Part shown: positions 26,866 through 35,367 of the stretch, piece after piece
How positions within the stretch are numbered: position 1 is the stretch's first letter
How the letters are laid out: each line of letters opens with the position of its first letter
From: Aliidongia sp035943795
GTDB lineage: Bacteria > Pseudomonadota > Alphaproteobacteria > ATCC43930 > CGMCC-115725
Assembly: GCF_035943795.1 (NCBI RefSeq)
Contig: NZ_DASZBY010000093.1
Coordinates: forward strand, 72,253 to 136,252
Reading direction: 5' to 3'
DNA length: 64,000 nucleotides
Notes under the pieces: generated by a model
Seen by the model: the letters and a program-made list of their open reading frames with translations, nothing else
Databases searched by the model: none
What the model was told of the DNA's origin: nothing
Position numbers and translations under genes: made by a program

Positions 26866-28152
26866 ATGTCGGCGTTGGCAGAACAGCCCGTCAAGGAGCC
26901 TAAAACGCCCCTGTTGCTCCAGGTGATCGGTCCCGGCCTGATCACGGGCGCTTCCGACGACGACCCGAGCGGCATCGCAACCTATTCTCAGGCGGGCGCC
27001 CAGTTCGGCTATGCCACGGCCTGGACACTGGTCATCACCTATCCGCTGATGGTTGGCATCCAGGAGATCAGCGGCATCATCGGCCGCGTGACCGGGCGCG
27101 GCATCGCCGGCAACCTGGTGCGCCACCAGGCCGGATACGTCGTCAAGATCCTGGTCGGGCTGATGGTCCTGGCGAACGTCTGCAACCTCGGTGCAGATCT
27201 CGGCGCCATGGGCGCGGGCCTGCAACTGCTCATCGGTGGGCCAAGCGGGCTCTACGTGATCGGCTTCGCCGCCATCTCGATCCTGCTGGAAGTCTTCGTA
27301 TGCTACGCCCGCTATGCCAACATCTTGAAATGGCTGACGCTTTCGCTATTGGCCTATGTCGGCTCGGTCCTGGTCGTAGGCGTGCCCTGGCGCGAGGTGG
27401 GCCTCGCCATCGTCTGGCCCAAGATCGAGCCGACCGCCGACTATGCAACCATCGTGGTGGCCGTGCTGGGCACGACCATCAGCCCCTACCTGTTCTTCTG
27501 GCAGGCCGGACTCGAGGTCGAGGAACAGCAGGAGCACGCCGGATCGAAGCCCTTGCGCCTGGCGCCGCAGCAAGCGCCGGACGCGCTGCGCCGCATCCGC
27601 TGGGACACGATCGTCGGCATGGGGCTGTCGAACCTGATCGCGCTGTGCATCATGATCACGACCGCTGCGACGCTGCATGTCCATGGCGTCAAGGACATCC
27701 AGAGCGCCACCCAGGCGGCCGAGGCGCTGAGGCCGATCGCCGGCCAATTCGCCTTCGTACTGTTCGCCGGCGGCATCATCGGCACCGGGCTGCTGGCCCT
27801 GCCCTCGCTCGCCGGATCGGCCGCCTATGCCATCGGCGAGGCGGCCCGCTGGCCGGTCGGGCTCGATCAGCGGCCCAAACGCGCGAAGGCGTTCTACGGC
27901 GCCATCACGATCGCGACGATCGTGGGCGCCGGCATCAATTTCATCGGAATCGATCCGATCAAGGCGCTGATCTGGAGCGCCGTGCTGAACGGGGTGGCCG
28001 CGGTCCCGATCATGGCGATGGTGGTCCGCCTGGCGACGCAGAGCAAGATCATGGGCGACTTCACCATCTCGCGCGGCCTCGCGATCAACGGCTGGATCGG
28101 CACCGGGTTCATGGCAGTGGCGGTGCTTGTGATGTTCGCGACGATGTTCTGA
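26866..28152 (+). CDS. NRAMP-related divalent metal transporter with non-canonical metal site
   Basis: 428 aa, eleven or so membrane segments. The overall sequence (VIGPGLITGASDDDPSGIATYSQAG, SGIIGRVTGRGIAGNLVRH) is NRAMP-like. The TM1 metal motif DPGN is replaced by DPSG, so the ligand Asn is Gly. In TM6 the MPH element with the ligand Met is replaced in VLGTTISPYLFFWQ. Such changes mark the NRAMP-related branches that do not carry manganese in the usual way; some plant and bacterial relatives move aluminium or magnesium. It stands alone, with no metal-responsive box noticed. The ATG at 26866 follows a G-rich ribosome site. Confidence 0.85.
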   Translation: MSALAEQPVKEPKTPLLLQVIGPGLITGASDDDPSGIATYSQAGAQFGYATAWTLVITYPLMVGIQEISGIIGRVTGRGIAGNLVRHQAGYVVKILVGLMVLANVCNLGADLGAMGAGLQLLIGGPSGLYVIGFAAISILLEVFVCYARYANILKWLTLSLLAYVGSVLVVGVPWREVGLAIVWPKIEPTADYATIVVAVLGTTISPYLFFWQAGLEVEEQQEHAGSKPLRLAPQQAPDALRRIRWDTIVGMGLSNLIALCIMITTAATLHVHGVKDIQSATQAAEALRPIAGQFAFVLFAGGIIGTGLLALPSLAGSAAYAIGEAARWPVGLDQRPKRAKAFYGAITIATIVGAGINFIGIDPIKALIWSAVLNGVAAVPIMAMVVRLATQSKIMGDFTISRGLAINGWIGTGFMAVAVLVMFATMF

Positions 28153-28161
28153 GGGGTGGCG

Positions 28162-29169
28162 TCAGGTCCGGCGACGGCGCGAGCGGGCGAACAGGAAGCC
28201 TGCGAGGCCGACGGCGAGCAGGCAGAGGACCGACGGCTCCGCCACCGTGACCGGCGCGCCGGCCGGGCTGGCCGTGCCGCTGCCCGGCAGAACGCCCTTG
28301 TAGGCGGCCAGATGGATCTCGCCGTTCTGGGTCAAGCTGTTCGCGACCAGCGTGCCGTCGATCGCGTTGTTGTTGGTGACGGCGGCAAGCGGCGCCAGGA
28401 TGGTCCCGCCGAACTCCGTGCCGAAGGTCAGGCTGGTCGCGTCGTAGAAATTCCACAGCAGGTTCGGGCCGAGCGACGCGTCGTTGAAATTGCGCGCCAG
28501 CGTCAGGCTGGCGGCGTCGACGTTGATGATGACGCTGGTCGCCCCGTTCAGGAGGAACGTCGGATCAGCCGCCGCCAGCTGGGCGCCGGTGATGTCGAAC
28601 ACCGCGACGCCCGAGGCATCGGGATGGGCGGTGAAGACGTTGCTGTTCTGGTTGGCCTGGACCAGGGTCGAGTTCGCGGTCAGCTGGTCGAGACCGCTCG
28701 ACACGCTGAGCGCGCTCGCCTTGAAGCTGGGGATGATCAGGCCGCCCTGGTTCGCCAGTTCGTGGCCGTTGTTGTTGCCCGTGATGGCGCCGCCGACCAG
28801 GGCCAAGCCACCGCCATTGAGGTTGATCGTCCCGGCGCTGCCGCCGACGATGACGGTGCCGCCGTCGTTCACGTTGACGGTGCCGGCGAGGCTGCCGCCG
28901 ACGGTCAGCGCCGCATAGGACGAGGCGGTCGCGTTCGTCCCGTTGATGAAGACGTTCGAGGTGCCGGCCAGGCTGCCGCCGATGACGGCCCGACCGCCGA
29001 TCTCCGAAGACGACGAAACACTGCCGAACACGATGAGGTTGAGCTGGTCGAGCGTGCCGACGCTGATGGCATCGGCGCGCGCCGGTGCCGAGGCCATTGC
29101 CAGGACGGCGCAGGCGGTGCCGGCGACGAGGGCGCGCGTCGCGGCGGCTCGGAAATTCCGAACGTTCAT
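28162..29169 (-). CDS. Choice-of-anchor A family secreted protein with PEP-CTERM-like tail
   Basis: 335 aa. The signal peptide ends around SAPARADA. The body is Gly/Asn/Ser-rich beta-repeat (SSSEIGGRAVIGGSLAG, VIVGGSAGTINLNGGG) with the choice-of-anchor A domain features LLWNFYDATSLTFGTEFGGTILAPLA and GTLVANSLTQNGEIHLAAY. The C-terminus has a sorting-like tail: VAEPSVLCLLAVGLAGFLF followed by RSRRRRT. The motif is VAEPS instead of VPEPS. PEP-CTERM proteins are processed by exosortase; none is in the window. Probably exopolysaccharide- or surface-associated (inference). Confidence 0.85.
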   Translation of the reverse strand: MNVRNFRAAATRALVAGTACAVLAMASAPARADAISVGTLDQLNLIVFGSVSSSSEIGGRAVIGGSLAGTSNVFINGTNATASSYAALTVGGSLAGTVNVNDGGTVIVGGSAGTINLNGGGLALVGGAITGNNNGHELANQGGLIIPSFKASALSVSSGLDQLTANSTLVQANQNSNVFTAHPDASGVAVFDITGAQLAAADPTFLLNGATSVIINVDAASLTLARNFNDASLGPNLLWNFYDATSLTFGTEFGGTILAPLAAVTNNNAIDGTLVANSLTQNGEIHLAAYKGVLPGSGTASPAGAPVTVAEPSVLCLLAVGLAGFLFARSRRRRT

Positions 29170-29436
29170 GATCTGATAATGCTTTCGACTGAAGAGCGAC
29201 CGATAATGACTTGTTGATATCGGAGAATCATAAAAATTGAATTAAGCGAACGTCGCTTCATCCAGAGCTGTTTTCGCGCCTCCAAATAGATCGACGATGA
29301 GTGACATCAACGCAACGACCGGCGCGCGTCCGATGCTGACCGTCCGATAACCCTACCTCGCGCGACTCCGATGGGTTATTGCTCGTGAAGCGGCGATCGA
29401 CGCCGCGGTCTGAACCCCCTATTTCGAGCTCATCCC

Positions 29437-29583
29437 ATGCGCAAGCTGCTTCTCGGTCTCGCCACCTTCGCCGTCCTCGCCGCCTCGATCCCGGTCGCGA
29501 TGGCCCAGGTGCCGCCGCGTCACCACCATCATCGCGTCCATCACCACCCGCACCACCACCATCACGTCGTTCCGCATTCGTAA
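29437..29583 (+). CDS. 48-residue histidine-rich secreted peptide
   Basis: Starts MRKLLLGLATFAVLAASIP and continues VAMA, a clear Sec signal peptide. The predicted mature part has 25 residues, 13 of them His, in runs HHHH, HHH and HHHHH, plus Arg, Val and Pro. It should bind Ni, Zn, Cu or Co in the periplasm. No strong ribosome site is seen. It lies alone between the choice-of-anchor A gene (divergent) and the tartrate dehydrogenase gene. Urease lies 6.5 kb away, so a nickel buffer is one guess, without direct support. Confidence 0.6.
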   Translation: MRKLLLGLATFAVLAASIPVAMAQVPPRHHHHRVHHHPHHHHHVVPHS

Positions 29584-29652
29584 GATACGGACGACTGAGA
29601 CCGGGGCCGGCGCCGCGCTGAGAGGGCCTTCGCGCGGCGGCGGCCACCGCGG

Positions 29653-29679
29653 CCCCAACCGGCACGAGGTCGGTTGGGG
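29653..29679. terminator. Hairpin downstream of the His-rich peptide gene
   Basis: CCCCAACCG and CGGTTGGGG pair perfectly (9 bp) around a 9-base loop, followed by TTG. It lies 70 bp after the peptide stop and before the dehydrogenase gene. It has only a weak T-run, so terminator function is plausible, not certain. Confidence 0.4.
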
Positions 29680-29797
29680 TTGAGCCGATCGACGTCGATT
29701 TGTCCTGCCTGCATCCGGTTGGCGAGGCGCCGCGGAGATGCGATGATCGCGCCGGCGACACGCGTGCGCTTGGCAGAACAGACGATCGGGTGAGGGA

Positions 29798-30874
29798 ATG
29801 GCGTCCAACCGTATCTATCGCATCGCCGTGATACCGGGCGATGGCATCGGCAAGGAAACCGTTCCGGAGGGCGTGCGCGTCCTCGAGGCCGCAGCGGCGA
29901 AATACGGCTTCGAACTGCACACCGACGACTTCGACTTCGCGAGTTGCGACTATTACCAGCGCCACGGCCAGATGATGCCGGACGACTGGAAGGCTCGCAT
30001 CGGATCGCACGATGCCATCTTCTTCGGCGCCGTCGGCTGGCCCGATACCGTGCCCGACCACGTGTCGCTGTGGGGATCGCTGATCCAGTTCCGCCGCGAA
30101 TTCAGCCAATACGTCAACCTGCGCCCGGTCCGCCTGATGCCCGGCGTGCCCTGCCCGCTGGTCGGCCGCAAGCCGGGCGACATCGATTTCTATGTGGTGC
30201 GAGAAAATACCGAGGGTGAATATTCCTCAGTCGGCGGCCGCATGTTCCCGGACACGGATCGCGAGCTGGTGATCCAGGAAACCGTGATGACCCGGACCGG
30301 CGTCGACCGGATCCTGAAATTCGCTTTCGAGCTGGCCCAGTCGCGCCCGAAGCAGCACCTGACCTCGGCGACCAAGTCGAACGGCATCTCGATCACCATG
30401 CCCTATTGGGACGAGCGGGTCGTGGCGATGGCGAAGGACTATCCCGACGTGCGATGGGACAAGTACCATATCGACATCCTGACGGCGAATTTCGTGCTGC
30501 ATCCGGACTGGTTCGACGTCGTCGTCGGGTCCAACCTGTTCGGCGACATCCTGTCGGATCTGGGCCCCGCCTGCACCGGCACGATCGGCATCGCGCCCTC
30601 CGGCAACATCAATCCCGAGCGGACCTCGCCCTCGCTGTTCGAGCCGGTGCACGGCTCGGCACCCGACATCGCCGGCAAGGGCATCGCCAATCCGGTAGGC
30701 CAGATCTGGTCGGCGGCGATGATGCTGGAACACCTGGGCGAACCGGAAGCGGCGGCCGCCATCGTCGCCGCCGTCGAACGCACCCTGCAGGAACCTCATC
30801 TGCGCACGCGCGACCTGGGCGGCTCGCTCGGCACCGAAGCCTGCGGCAAAGCGGTGGCCGACGCGCTCGACTAG
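29798..30874 (+). CDS. Tartrate dehydrogenase / D-malate-type decarboxylating dehydrogenase
   Basis: 358 aa member of the isocitrate/isopropylmalate dehydrogenase family. It oxidatively decarboxylates a 2-hydroxydiacid with NAD+ and Mn2+ or Mg2+. The start IAVIPGDGIGKETVPEGVRVLE, substrate loop SLWGSLIQFRREFSQYVNLRP, catalytic region VVRENTEGEYSSVGGRMF, metal region VVGSNLFGDILSDLGPACTGTIGIAP and the NAD strip FEPVHGSAPDIAGKGIANPVG are intact. The DYYQRHGQMMPDDW segment favours tartrate/D-malate dehydrogenase over LeuB. The exact substrate cannot be set from sequence. An intrinsic terminator follows. Confidence 0.92.
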   Translation: MASNRIYRIAVIPGDGIGKETVPEGVRVLEAAAAKYGFELHTDDFDFASCDYYQRHGQMMPDDWKARIGSHDAIFFGAVGWPDTVPDHVSLWGSLIQFRREFSQYVNLRPVRLMPGVPCPLVGRKPGDIDFYVVRENTEGEYSSVGGRMFPDTDRELVIQETVMTRTGVDRILKFAFELAQSRPKQHLTSATKSNGISITMPYWDERVVAMAKDYPDVRWDKYHIDILTANFVLHPDWFDVVVGSNLFGDILSDLGPACTGTIGIAPSGNINPERTSPSLFEPVHGSAPDIAGKGIANPVGQIWSAAMMLEHLGEPEAAAAIVAAVERTLQEPHLRTRDLGGSLGTEACGKAVADALD

Positions 30875-30901
30875 ACGTCCGCCGGCAATCTCCGTCTTCG
30901 G

Positions 30902-30937
30902 CCCGCGATGAACCCTATGGGCTCGTCGCGGGTTTTT
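30902..30937 (+). terminator. Rho-independent terminator after the tartrate dehydrogenase gene
   Basis: CCCGCGA and TCGCGGG form a 7-bp GC stem around a 17-base loop and are followed directly by TTTTT. It starts 28 bp after the dehydrogenase stop codon on the same strand. Confidence 0.8.
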
Positions 30938-30990
30938 CTCTCATGGACGACACGTTTCAGTCGGATCTGCAGAGGGATGGAGGATTTCCC

Positions 30991-31407
30991 ATGAGACTTC
31001 TGATTATCGCAGCCGCCAGCCTGGCGGTGCTGTCGGCATCCGCGGCCGCGCCGCCGGCCCATGCCCAATCATCGCCGGCGTCCCTGCCGATCAGCGGGTC
31101 CGGCGACCAGCAACCGGGTGGCCTGACGGCCCACGACGTCGTCGGCAAGCGCCTGAGCGACGCCAACGGCAACGCACTCGGCCAGATTACCGGTGTCAGC
31201 AAGGACGGCATGACCGCCCAGGTGCGCCCGTCGCAGAGCGGCGGCGCCACGGCGGCCGCCATGGCCGACCTCAGCCTCGGCACCGGGGCCCGCTCGGTCA
31301 TCCTCGGCGATTCCCATCCCGCCCCGCCACCGAACTGGAGCAAGCGGTCGAGCACCGTGACGTCTACCGTCACCGCGCCGCCGGTCGTGGTCTTGCCGCC
31401 GCAGTGA
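30991..31407 (+). CDS. Small secreted protein with PRC-barrel-like segment
   Basis: 138 aa from the ATG at 30991, preceded by GGAGG. The signal peptide MRLLIIAAASLAVLSASAAA ends near AHAQ. The mature part contains DVVGKRLSDANGNALGQITGVSKDG, which resembles the first strands of a PRC-barrel, then a Ser/Pro/Thr-rich tail (SSTVTSTVTAPPVVVLPPQ). The product is probably periplasmic. No precise function is known. It is followed by a second small exported protein 31 bp on, so both may share one mRNA. Confidence 0.7.
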   Translation: MRLLIIAAASLAVLSASAAAPPAHAQSSPASLPISGSGDQQPGGLTAHDVVGKRLSDANGNALGQITGVSKDGMTAQVRPSQSGGATAAAMADLSLGTGARSVILGDSHPAPPPNWSKRSSTVTSTVTAPPVVVLPPQ

Positions 31408-31438
31408 CCGACCGCATTCCCGATCGAGGAGAAAGATC

Positions 31439-31747
31439 ATGAAGAGGGCGGCCGCAACCCTCGTTACCCTGGGCCTTCTCGCCGCAAGCGGCGCCTGGGC
31501 CCAGACCACGCCCGGCGGCGCCGGCACGTCCGCGGATCCGTCGGTCTCGACCACGCGGACCGGGCTTTCGCCCGCGGAAAGCGGGGCCAAGCCGACGCTC
31601 GAGACTTCGCGGATGACCGGCGCCGGCGTCGCCCAGCCGCCGAATGCGGTGCCGACGGCGCGCAATACCGCCGGCGACCCGCACACGGGCCACACCAAGG
31701 CGGCAACAGGTGCCGCGACGTCGGACACCCCAGGCGGAAATCGGTAG
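31439..31747 (+). CDS. Small secreted protein of unknown function
   Basis: 102 aa. The ATG at 31439 has a GAGGAG site. A signal peptide (RAAATLVTLGLLAASGAWA) is followed by a low-complexity mature part rich in Thr, Gly, Ala and Pro with no Cys and no domain I recognise. It probably forms an operon with the preceding exported protein. Composition suggests an unstructured periplasmic protein. Confidence 0.6.
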   Translation: MKRAAATLVTLGLLAASGAWAQTTPGGAGTSADPSVSTTRTGLSPAESGAKPTLETSRMTGAGVAQPPNAVPTARNTAGDPHTGHTKAATGAATSDTPGGNR

Positions 31748-31761
31748 GAAGGAAGCGAGGG

Positions 31762-31780
31762 CGGCGAGCGATGCTCGCCG
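31762..31780. terminator. Short hairpin between convergent small genes
   Basis: CGGCGAGC - GAT - GCTCGCCG, eight perfect pairs, in the 36-bp gap between a plus-strand exported-protein gene and a minus-strand membrane-protein gene. It may end both transcripts. No T-run is present. Confidence 0.45.
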
Positions 31781-31783
31781 TCC

Positions 31784-32038
31784 CTAGAATAGGACAGGCG
31801 CCCCTTTGCCCCGTCCGAACACCCGGCGCAGCCCGATGATGGGAAGTATCAGCGGCAGCAGCATCATGGCCGCGGCCGCCAGGATCAGCCCAAGCAAGGG
31901 AAGCAGTCCCCTGCCAGGCCACTCGGCCGGACGCGGGGTGGCGATCGTCGCCCGACGCACGGGGCGCTGGATCGCCGTGTAGCTTTTGATGTCGGCGAAT
32001 GAACCGTGCATTGCCTGTCTCGCTTGCTGAAGGTCCAT
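31784..32038 (-). CDS. Small single-span membrane protein, unknown function
   Basis: 84 aa from the ATG at 32038 (MDLQQARQAMHG). The N-terminal half is soluble and basic (SYTAIQRPVRRATIATPRP); the C-terminal half is one or two close hydrophobic segments (GLLPLLGLILAAAAMMLLPLILPIIGL) followed by basic RRVFGRGKG. No domain is recognised. ATG at 32011 and TTG at 32059 are alternative starts; none has a strong ribosome site, so the gene is tentative. Confidence 0.45.
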   Translation of the reverse strand: MDLQQARQAMHGSFADIKSYTAIQRPVRRATIATPRPAEWPGRGLLPLLGLILAAAAMMLLPLILPIIGLRRVFGRGKGAPVLF

Positions 32039-32093
32039 ACACAACAGGCGAGTCGCCAATTGGTTCGTTCGGGCAGTTGCGCACAGAGGAACC

Positions 32094-32115
32094 GGGGGCG
32101 CCGACCGGCGCCCCC
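32094..32115. terminator. GC-rich hairpin downstream of the four-helix-bundle gene
   Basis: GGGGGCGCC - GACC - GGCGCCCCC, nine perfect pairs, 7 bp after the stop of the minus-strand PA2169-like gene. It has no T-run but is well placed to end that transcript. Confidence 0.5.
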
Positions 32116-32122
32116 GCCGACC

Positions 32123-32575
32123 CTAGACTTCCATGTGATGCTTCAGGTCGCGCATCTGGTCGTGCCCGGCCTTGACCGAGGCATAGGCGCGCTCGACGAT
32201 ATCCAGCACCGGGGCGGACAGGTCGTCGTCGGCAAGGGCCTTTTCATATTCGGCCTTGATATGGTCCTCGGCGCTTTCGACCGAGTTCACGATGCCCTTG
32301 TCGCTGCCGGTGATGGCGGCCTTGAGATTCATGAACACGCGATGCGCCTTGCCGGCCGTCGTGCCGGCCTGGGCAGGCTTGCCGCCCAGTAGGCGGCGCA
32401 CTTCGGTCTGCAGTTCGGCGGTCACCTGCTTGCGCTCGATCGCCCGTTTGCCGAACAGTGTCTTGAAATGCGGGTTCTTGGTATCCTTGCTCGCATCCTC
32501 ATAGCCATGGGCGCTGTCGAGGGTGACCTCGATCAGGCCGTTGAGGGTGTCCAGGTCGTGCTCGTTCGATGTCAT
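32123..32575 (-). CDS. PA2169-family four-helix-bundle protein (DUF2383)
   Basis: 150 aa from the ATG at 32575, preceded by AAGGAG. The sequence LDTLNGLIEVTLDSAHGYEDASKD, then FKTLFGKRAIERKQVTAELQTEVRRLGG-type helices (here RRLLGG) and FMNLKAAITGSDKGIVNSVESAEDHIKAEYEKAL, matches the ferritin-like PA2169 family. Conserved Glu, Asp and His are spaced for possible metal binding. Members accompany stress and membrane-integrity genes; the biochemical role is unknown. It is divergent from the flavoprotein gene. Confidence 0.85.
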   Translation of the reverse strand: MTSNEHDLDTLNGLIEVTLDSAHGYEDASKDTKNPHFKTLFGKRAIERKQVTAELQTEVRRLLGGKPAQAGTTAGKAHRVFMNLKAAITGSDKGIVNSVESAEDHIKAEYEKALADDDLSAPVLDIVERAYASVKAGHDQMRDLKHHMEV

Positions 32576-32699
32576 GGCAATTCTCCTTGTGCAGGAACAA
32601 GCCGCGCGACCGGCAAACGGTTGCCTACCCGTCCTCCATGCTTTCGCCACACGGGGCGACTTGCTAGCGTGGCCCGTCGGAAATCTGGGGAGAACGGCC

Positions 32700-34076
32700 A
32701 TGCCGGAGCAACGGTTCGACGCCATCGTCATCGGCGCGGGTCAGGCCGGACCCTCGCTCGCCGGTCGCCTGACCGCGGCCGGCATGACCGTCGCGCTGGT
32801 CGAGCGCCACCTGTTCGGCGGCACCTGCGTCAATACCGGCTGCATGCCGACCAAGGCATTGGTCGCCAGCGCCCGGACCGCGCATGTCGCCCGCCGCGCG
32901 GCCGATTACGGCATCCGGATCGAGGGGGCGGTGTCGGTCGACATGGCGGCGGTCAAGGCGCGCAAGGACGGCGTCTCGACCACGGCGAGCGGCAATGTCG
33001 AGAAATGGCTTCGGGGCATGGCGCGCTGCACGGTGCTGCGTGGCCACGCACGCTTCGAGCAGGCCCACACGCTACGCATCGGCGACGAGGTGATTTCCGC
33101 CGAGCGCATCTTCCTCAATGTCGGCGGACGCGCCGTGGTGCCCGAGATTCCGGGTCTCGACCAGGTGTCCTACCTGACCAATACCTCGATCCTCGAACTC
33201 GACCGGGTGCCGCGCCACCTGGTAATCGTCGGCGGCAGCTATATCGGCCTGGAATTCGCGCAGATGTACCGGCGCTTCGGTGCCGACGTGACGGTGATCG
33301 AGCGCGGGCCGCACCTGCTGCCGCGCGAGGACCCGGACGTGTCGGACGGGATCCGGAGCATCCTCGAAAACGAGGGCGTCGCGATCCGCACCGGCGCCAC
33401 CTGCATCCGCATCGCCCCCCAGGGGGACGACATCGCGGTCGGTGTCGATTGCACGGCCGGCGCGCCCGAGATCCTGGGCTCGCACCTGCTGATGGCGGTC
33501 GGGCGCCGGCCCAACACCGACGACCTGGGGCTCGAGCGGGCCGGCATCGCCACCGATGCCCGCGGCTATGTCACGGTCGACGACGAGCTGCGGACCAACG
33601 TGCCGGGCATCTGGGCGCTGGGCGATTGCAACGGCAAGGGGGCGTTCACCCACACCGCCTACAATGATTTCGAGATCGTCGCGGACAACCTGCTGGGCGG
33701 CGGGTCACGCCGGGTCAGCGACCGTATCGTCACCTACGGCCTGTTCATCGACCCGCCGCTGGGCCGGGTCGGCATGACCGAGACCGAGGCGCGCGCCGCG
33801 GGTCACAACATCCGCATCGGCAAGCGGCCGATGACGCGGGTCGGCCGCGCGGTCGAAAAAGGCGAGACCCAGGGCTTCATGAAAGTCATCGTGGATGCGG
33901 ACACGGATGCGATCCTGGGCGGTGCCATCCTGGGCGTCGACGGCGACGAAGCGGTCCATGCGATGCTCGATACCATGGCCGCGAAGGCGCCCTATACGGT
34001 GCTGCAACGGGCCGTGCACATCCACCCGACCGTGGCCGAACTGATCCCGACCATGCTCGGCGAACTCAAGCCCTGA
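32700..34076 (+). CDS. FAD-containing disulfide oxidoreductase, mercuric-reductase-like
   Basis: 458 aa class I pyridine-nucleotide-disulfide oxidoreductase. FAD site IVIGAGQAGPS at residues 10-20; redox pair Cys43 and Cys48 in GGTCVNTGCMPTKAL; NAD(P)H site VIVGGSYIGLEFAQMYRRFG; second FAD motif WALGDCNGKGAFTHTA; dimer-interface catalytic end HIHPTVAELIPTML. It lacks the N-terminal heavy-metal domain and the C-terminal vicinal Cys pair of true MerA, so mercury reduction is unlikely. It could reduce a small disulfide or act in redox stress. The start MPEQRFDAIVIG is clear. Confidence 0.88.
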   Translation: MPEQRFDAIVIGAGQAGPSLAGRLTAAGMTVALVERHLFGGTCVNTGCMPTKALVASARTAHVARRAADYGIRIEGAVSVDMAAVKARKDGVSTTASGNVEKWLRGMARCTVLRGHARFEQAHTLRIGDEVISAERIFLNVGGRAVVPEIPGLDQVSYLTNTSILELDRVPRHLVIVGGSYIGLEFAQMYRRFGADVTVIERGPHLLPREDPDVSDGIRSILENEGVAIRTGATCIRIAPQGDDIAVGVDCTAGAPEILGSHLLMAVGRRPNTDDLGLERAGIATDARGYVTVDDELRTNVPGIWALGDCNGKGAFTHTAYNDFEIVADNLLGGGSRRVSDRIVTYGLFIDPPLGRVGMTETEARAAGHNIRIGKRPMTRVGRAVEKGETQGFMKVIVDADTDAILGGAILGVDGDEAVHAMLDTMAAKAPYTVLQRAVHIHPTVAELIPTMLGELKP

Positions 34077-34091
34077 AGATCACGGCCTCGG

Positions 34092-35303
34092 TCATTTGCG
34101 GAAAATCTGCCACCAGCGCTTCCGGCTCAACGGGGCATGGCCGCCGAGCTTTTCGGCCAGTTGCTCGATCGCCTTGGCCGCCGGGCCGCGGCGGTTCAGC
34201 AGAGGGACACCGGCATTCGCCGCGAAAACGACGCTCTTGGCATCGAACGGAACGATCGAATCGAACCGGAGACCGACCACCTCTTCCATTTCCTTGGCGG
34301 CGATCCCGGCTTTTCCGGACTCGCCGAACCGGTTGAGCACCATCATGTTGCGGCTGTCGTCCTGCCCCAGGCGATAGGCCTCGCGCATCCCCAGCATGTC
34401 CCGGACCGACAGGGTCGTCTGGTCGACGACGACGATCCTGGTGCTCGCGAGTTCCAGGGCCTGGGCCAGCAGGGTGGAATTTTCCCGTGCGGCGTCCAGC
34501 ACGACGAAGTGGAATTCCTTGCGCAGGATCGAAACCAGCTGGGACAGGGCCAGGGGATCGACCACGATGGGATCGTTGACTTTCTCCTGGCAGGCCAACA
34601 GGAACAGACGCTCGCCGCACGGGATCATGGCCCGCCGGACGAACAGCTCATCGACCCGGACCGGTCGTTCCAGCGCCTCTCTCAGACCGCTGTCCGACTT
34701 CACGCCCAGCATCAGGCCGCACGCTCCGTACTTCAGATCCAGATCGACGAGCGCCACCCGGCGATGCTTCCGGTTGGCCAGCCCCCAGGCGAGGTTCGTG
34801 GCCAGGGTCGAGGCGCCCACGCCACCACGCGTACCGACGACGGTGATGATCTTGCCCAGCTTGTGGCTGAGCGGCGTGTTGGCGACTTCGGCCAGGCCCA
34901 GCAGCCCGTTCATCGCCTTGTGGATGAGGTAGGCCGGCAAGGGTTTGACGATGTAGTCGCTGATCCCGACGCCCAGCAGGTCGCGGTAGAGGCCGACGTC
35001 GTTGCGGTCGCCGACCGCCACGACGGAAACGCCCGGCTCGCACACGTCGGCCAGATGCTGAATCTTCGTTAGCGCCGGCTCGGCCCCGGCGATGTCGACC
35101 ATCAGCGCCCGCGGCGAACGCACCTTTTCCAGATAGTTGATCGCCGTGCTGATATCGCCGCGATGCACGCAGCTGGGAGGGAGCCCCATCTCGGCGATAC
35201 ATTGCCGAACCTGTTGAACGCTCGCGTCGTCGGCCAGGAATGCCGCGAAGCTTTCTCGCGGAGCGGCCTCCTCGAGCTGTTCCGTCTCCGGGGCTGCTTG
35301 CAT
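34092..35303 (-). CDS. Second CpaE/TadZ-type pilus localisation ATPase
   Basis: 403 aa. The N-terminal third resembles a degenerate response-regulator receiver (ALMVDIAGAEPALTKIQHLADVCEPGVSVVAVGDRNDVGLYRDLLGVGISDYIVKPL split around residues 60-130), followed by a ParA/MinD-like fold with VVGTRGGVGASTLATNLAW, VALVDLDLKYGACGLML and DSIVPFDAKSVVFAANAG. The Walker A lacks both lysines of KGGxGKT. TadZ proteins mark the pole and recruit the Tad machinery. It is a paralogue of the cpaE in the main cluster and is divergent from tadE with a 22-bp palindrome between them. Confidence 0.88.
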   Translation of the reverse strand: MQAAPETEQLEEAAPRESFAAFLADDASVQQVRQCIAEMGLPPSCVHRGDISTAINYLEKVRSPRALMVDIAGAEPALTKIQHLADVCEPGVSVVAVGDRNDVGLYRDLLGVGISDYIVKPLPAYLIHKAMNGLLGLAEVANTPLSHKLGKIITVVGTRGGVGASTLATNLAWGLANRKHRRVALVDLDLKYGACGLMLGVKSDSGLREALERPVRVDELFVRRAMIPCGERLFLLACQEKVNDPIVVDPLALSQLVSILRKEFHFVVLDAARENSTLLAQALELASTRIVVVDQTTLSVRDMLGMREAYRLGQDDSRNMMVLNRFGESGKAGIAAKEMEEVVGLRFDSIVPFDAKSVVFAANAGVPLLNRRGPAAKAIEQLAEKLGGHAPLSRKRWWQIFRK

Positions 35304-35367
35304 TCAGAAACTCTTCAAGCCGTTAAAAATCGACCGGAGCTTAGGTGTCGTCCATTTATATTATGTG

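Noticed and set aside
29243..29257. AAGCGA-ACG-TCGCTT hairpin upstream of the choice-of-anchor gene
   Set aside because: Only six pairs with no match to a known operator, and its place between divergent genes does not distinguish it from chance.
32700..34076. Calling the flavoprotein a mercuric reductase
   Set aside because: It has no N-terminal heavy-metal domain and no C-terminal Cys pair, and no mer genes are nearby.
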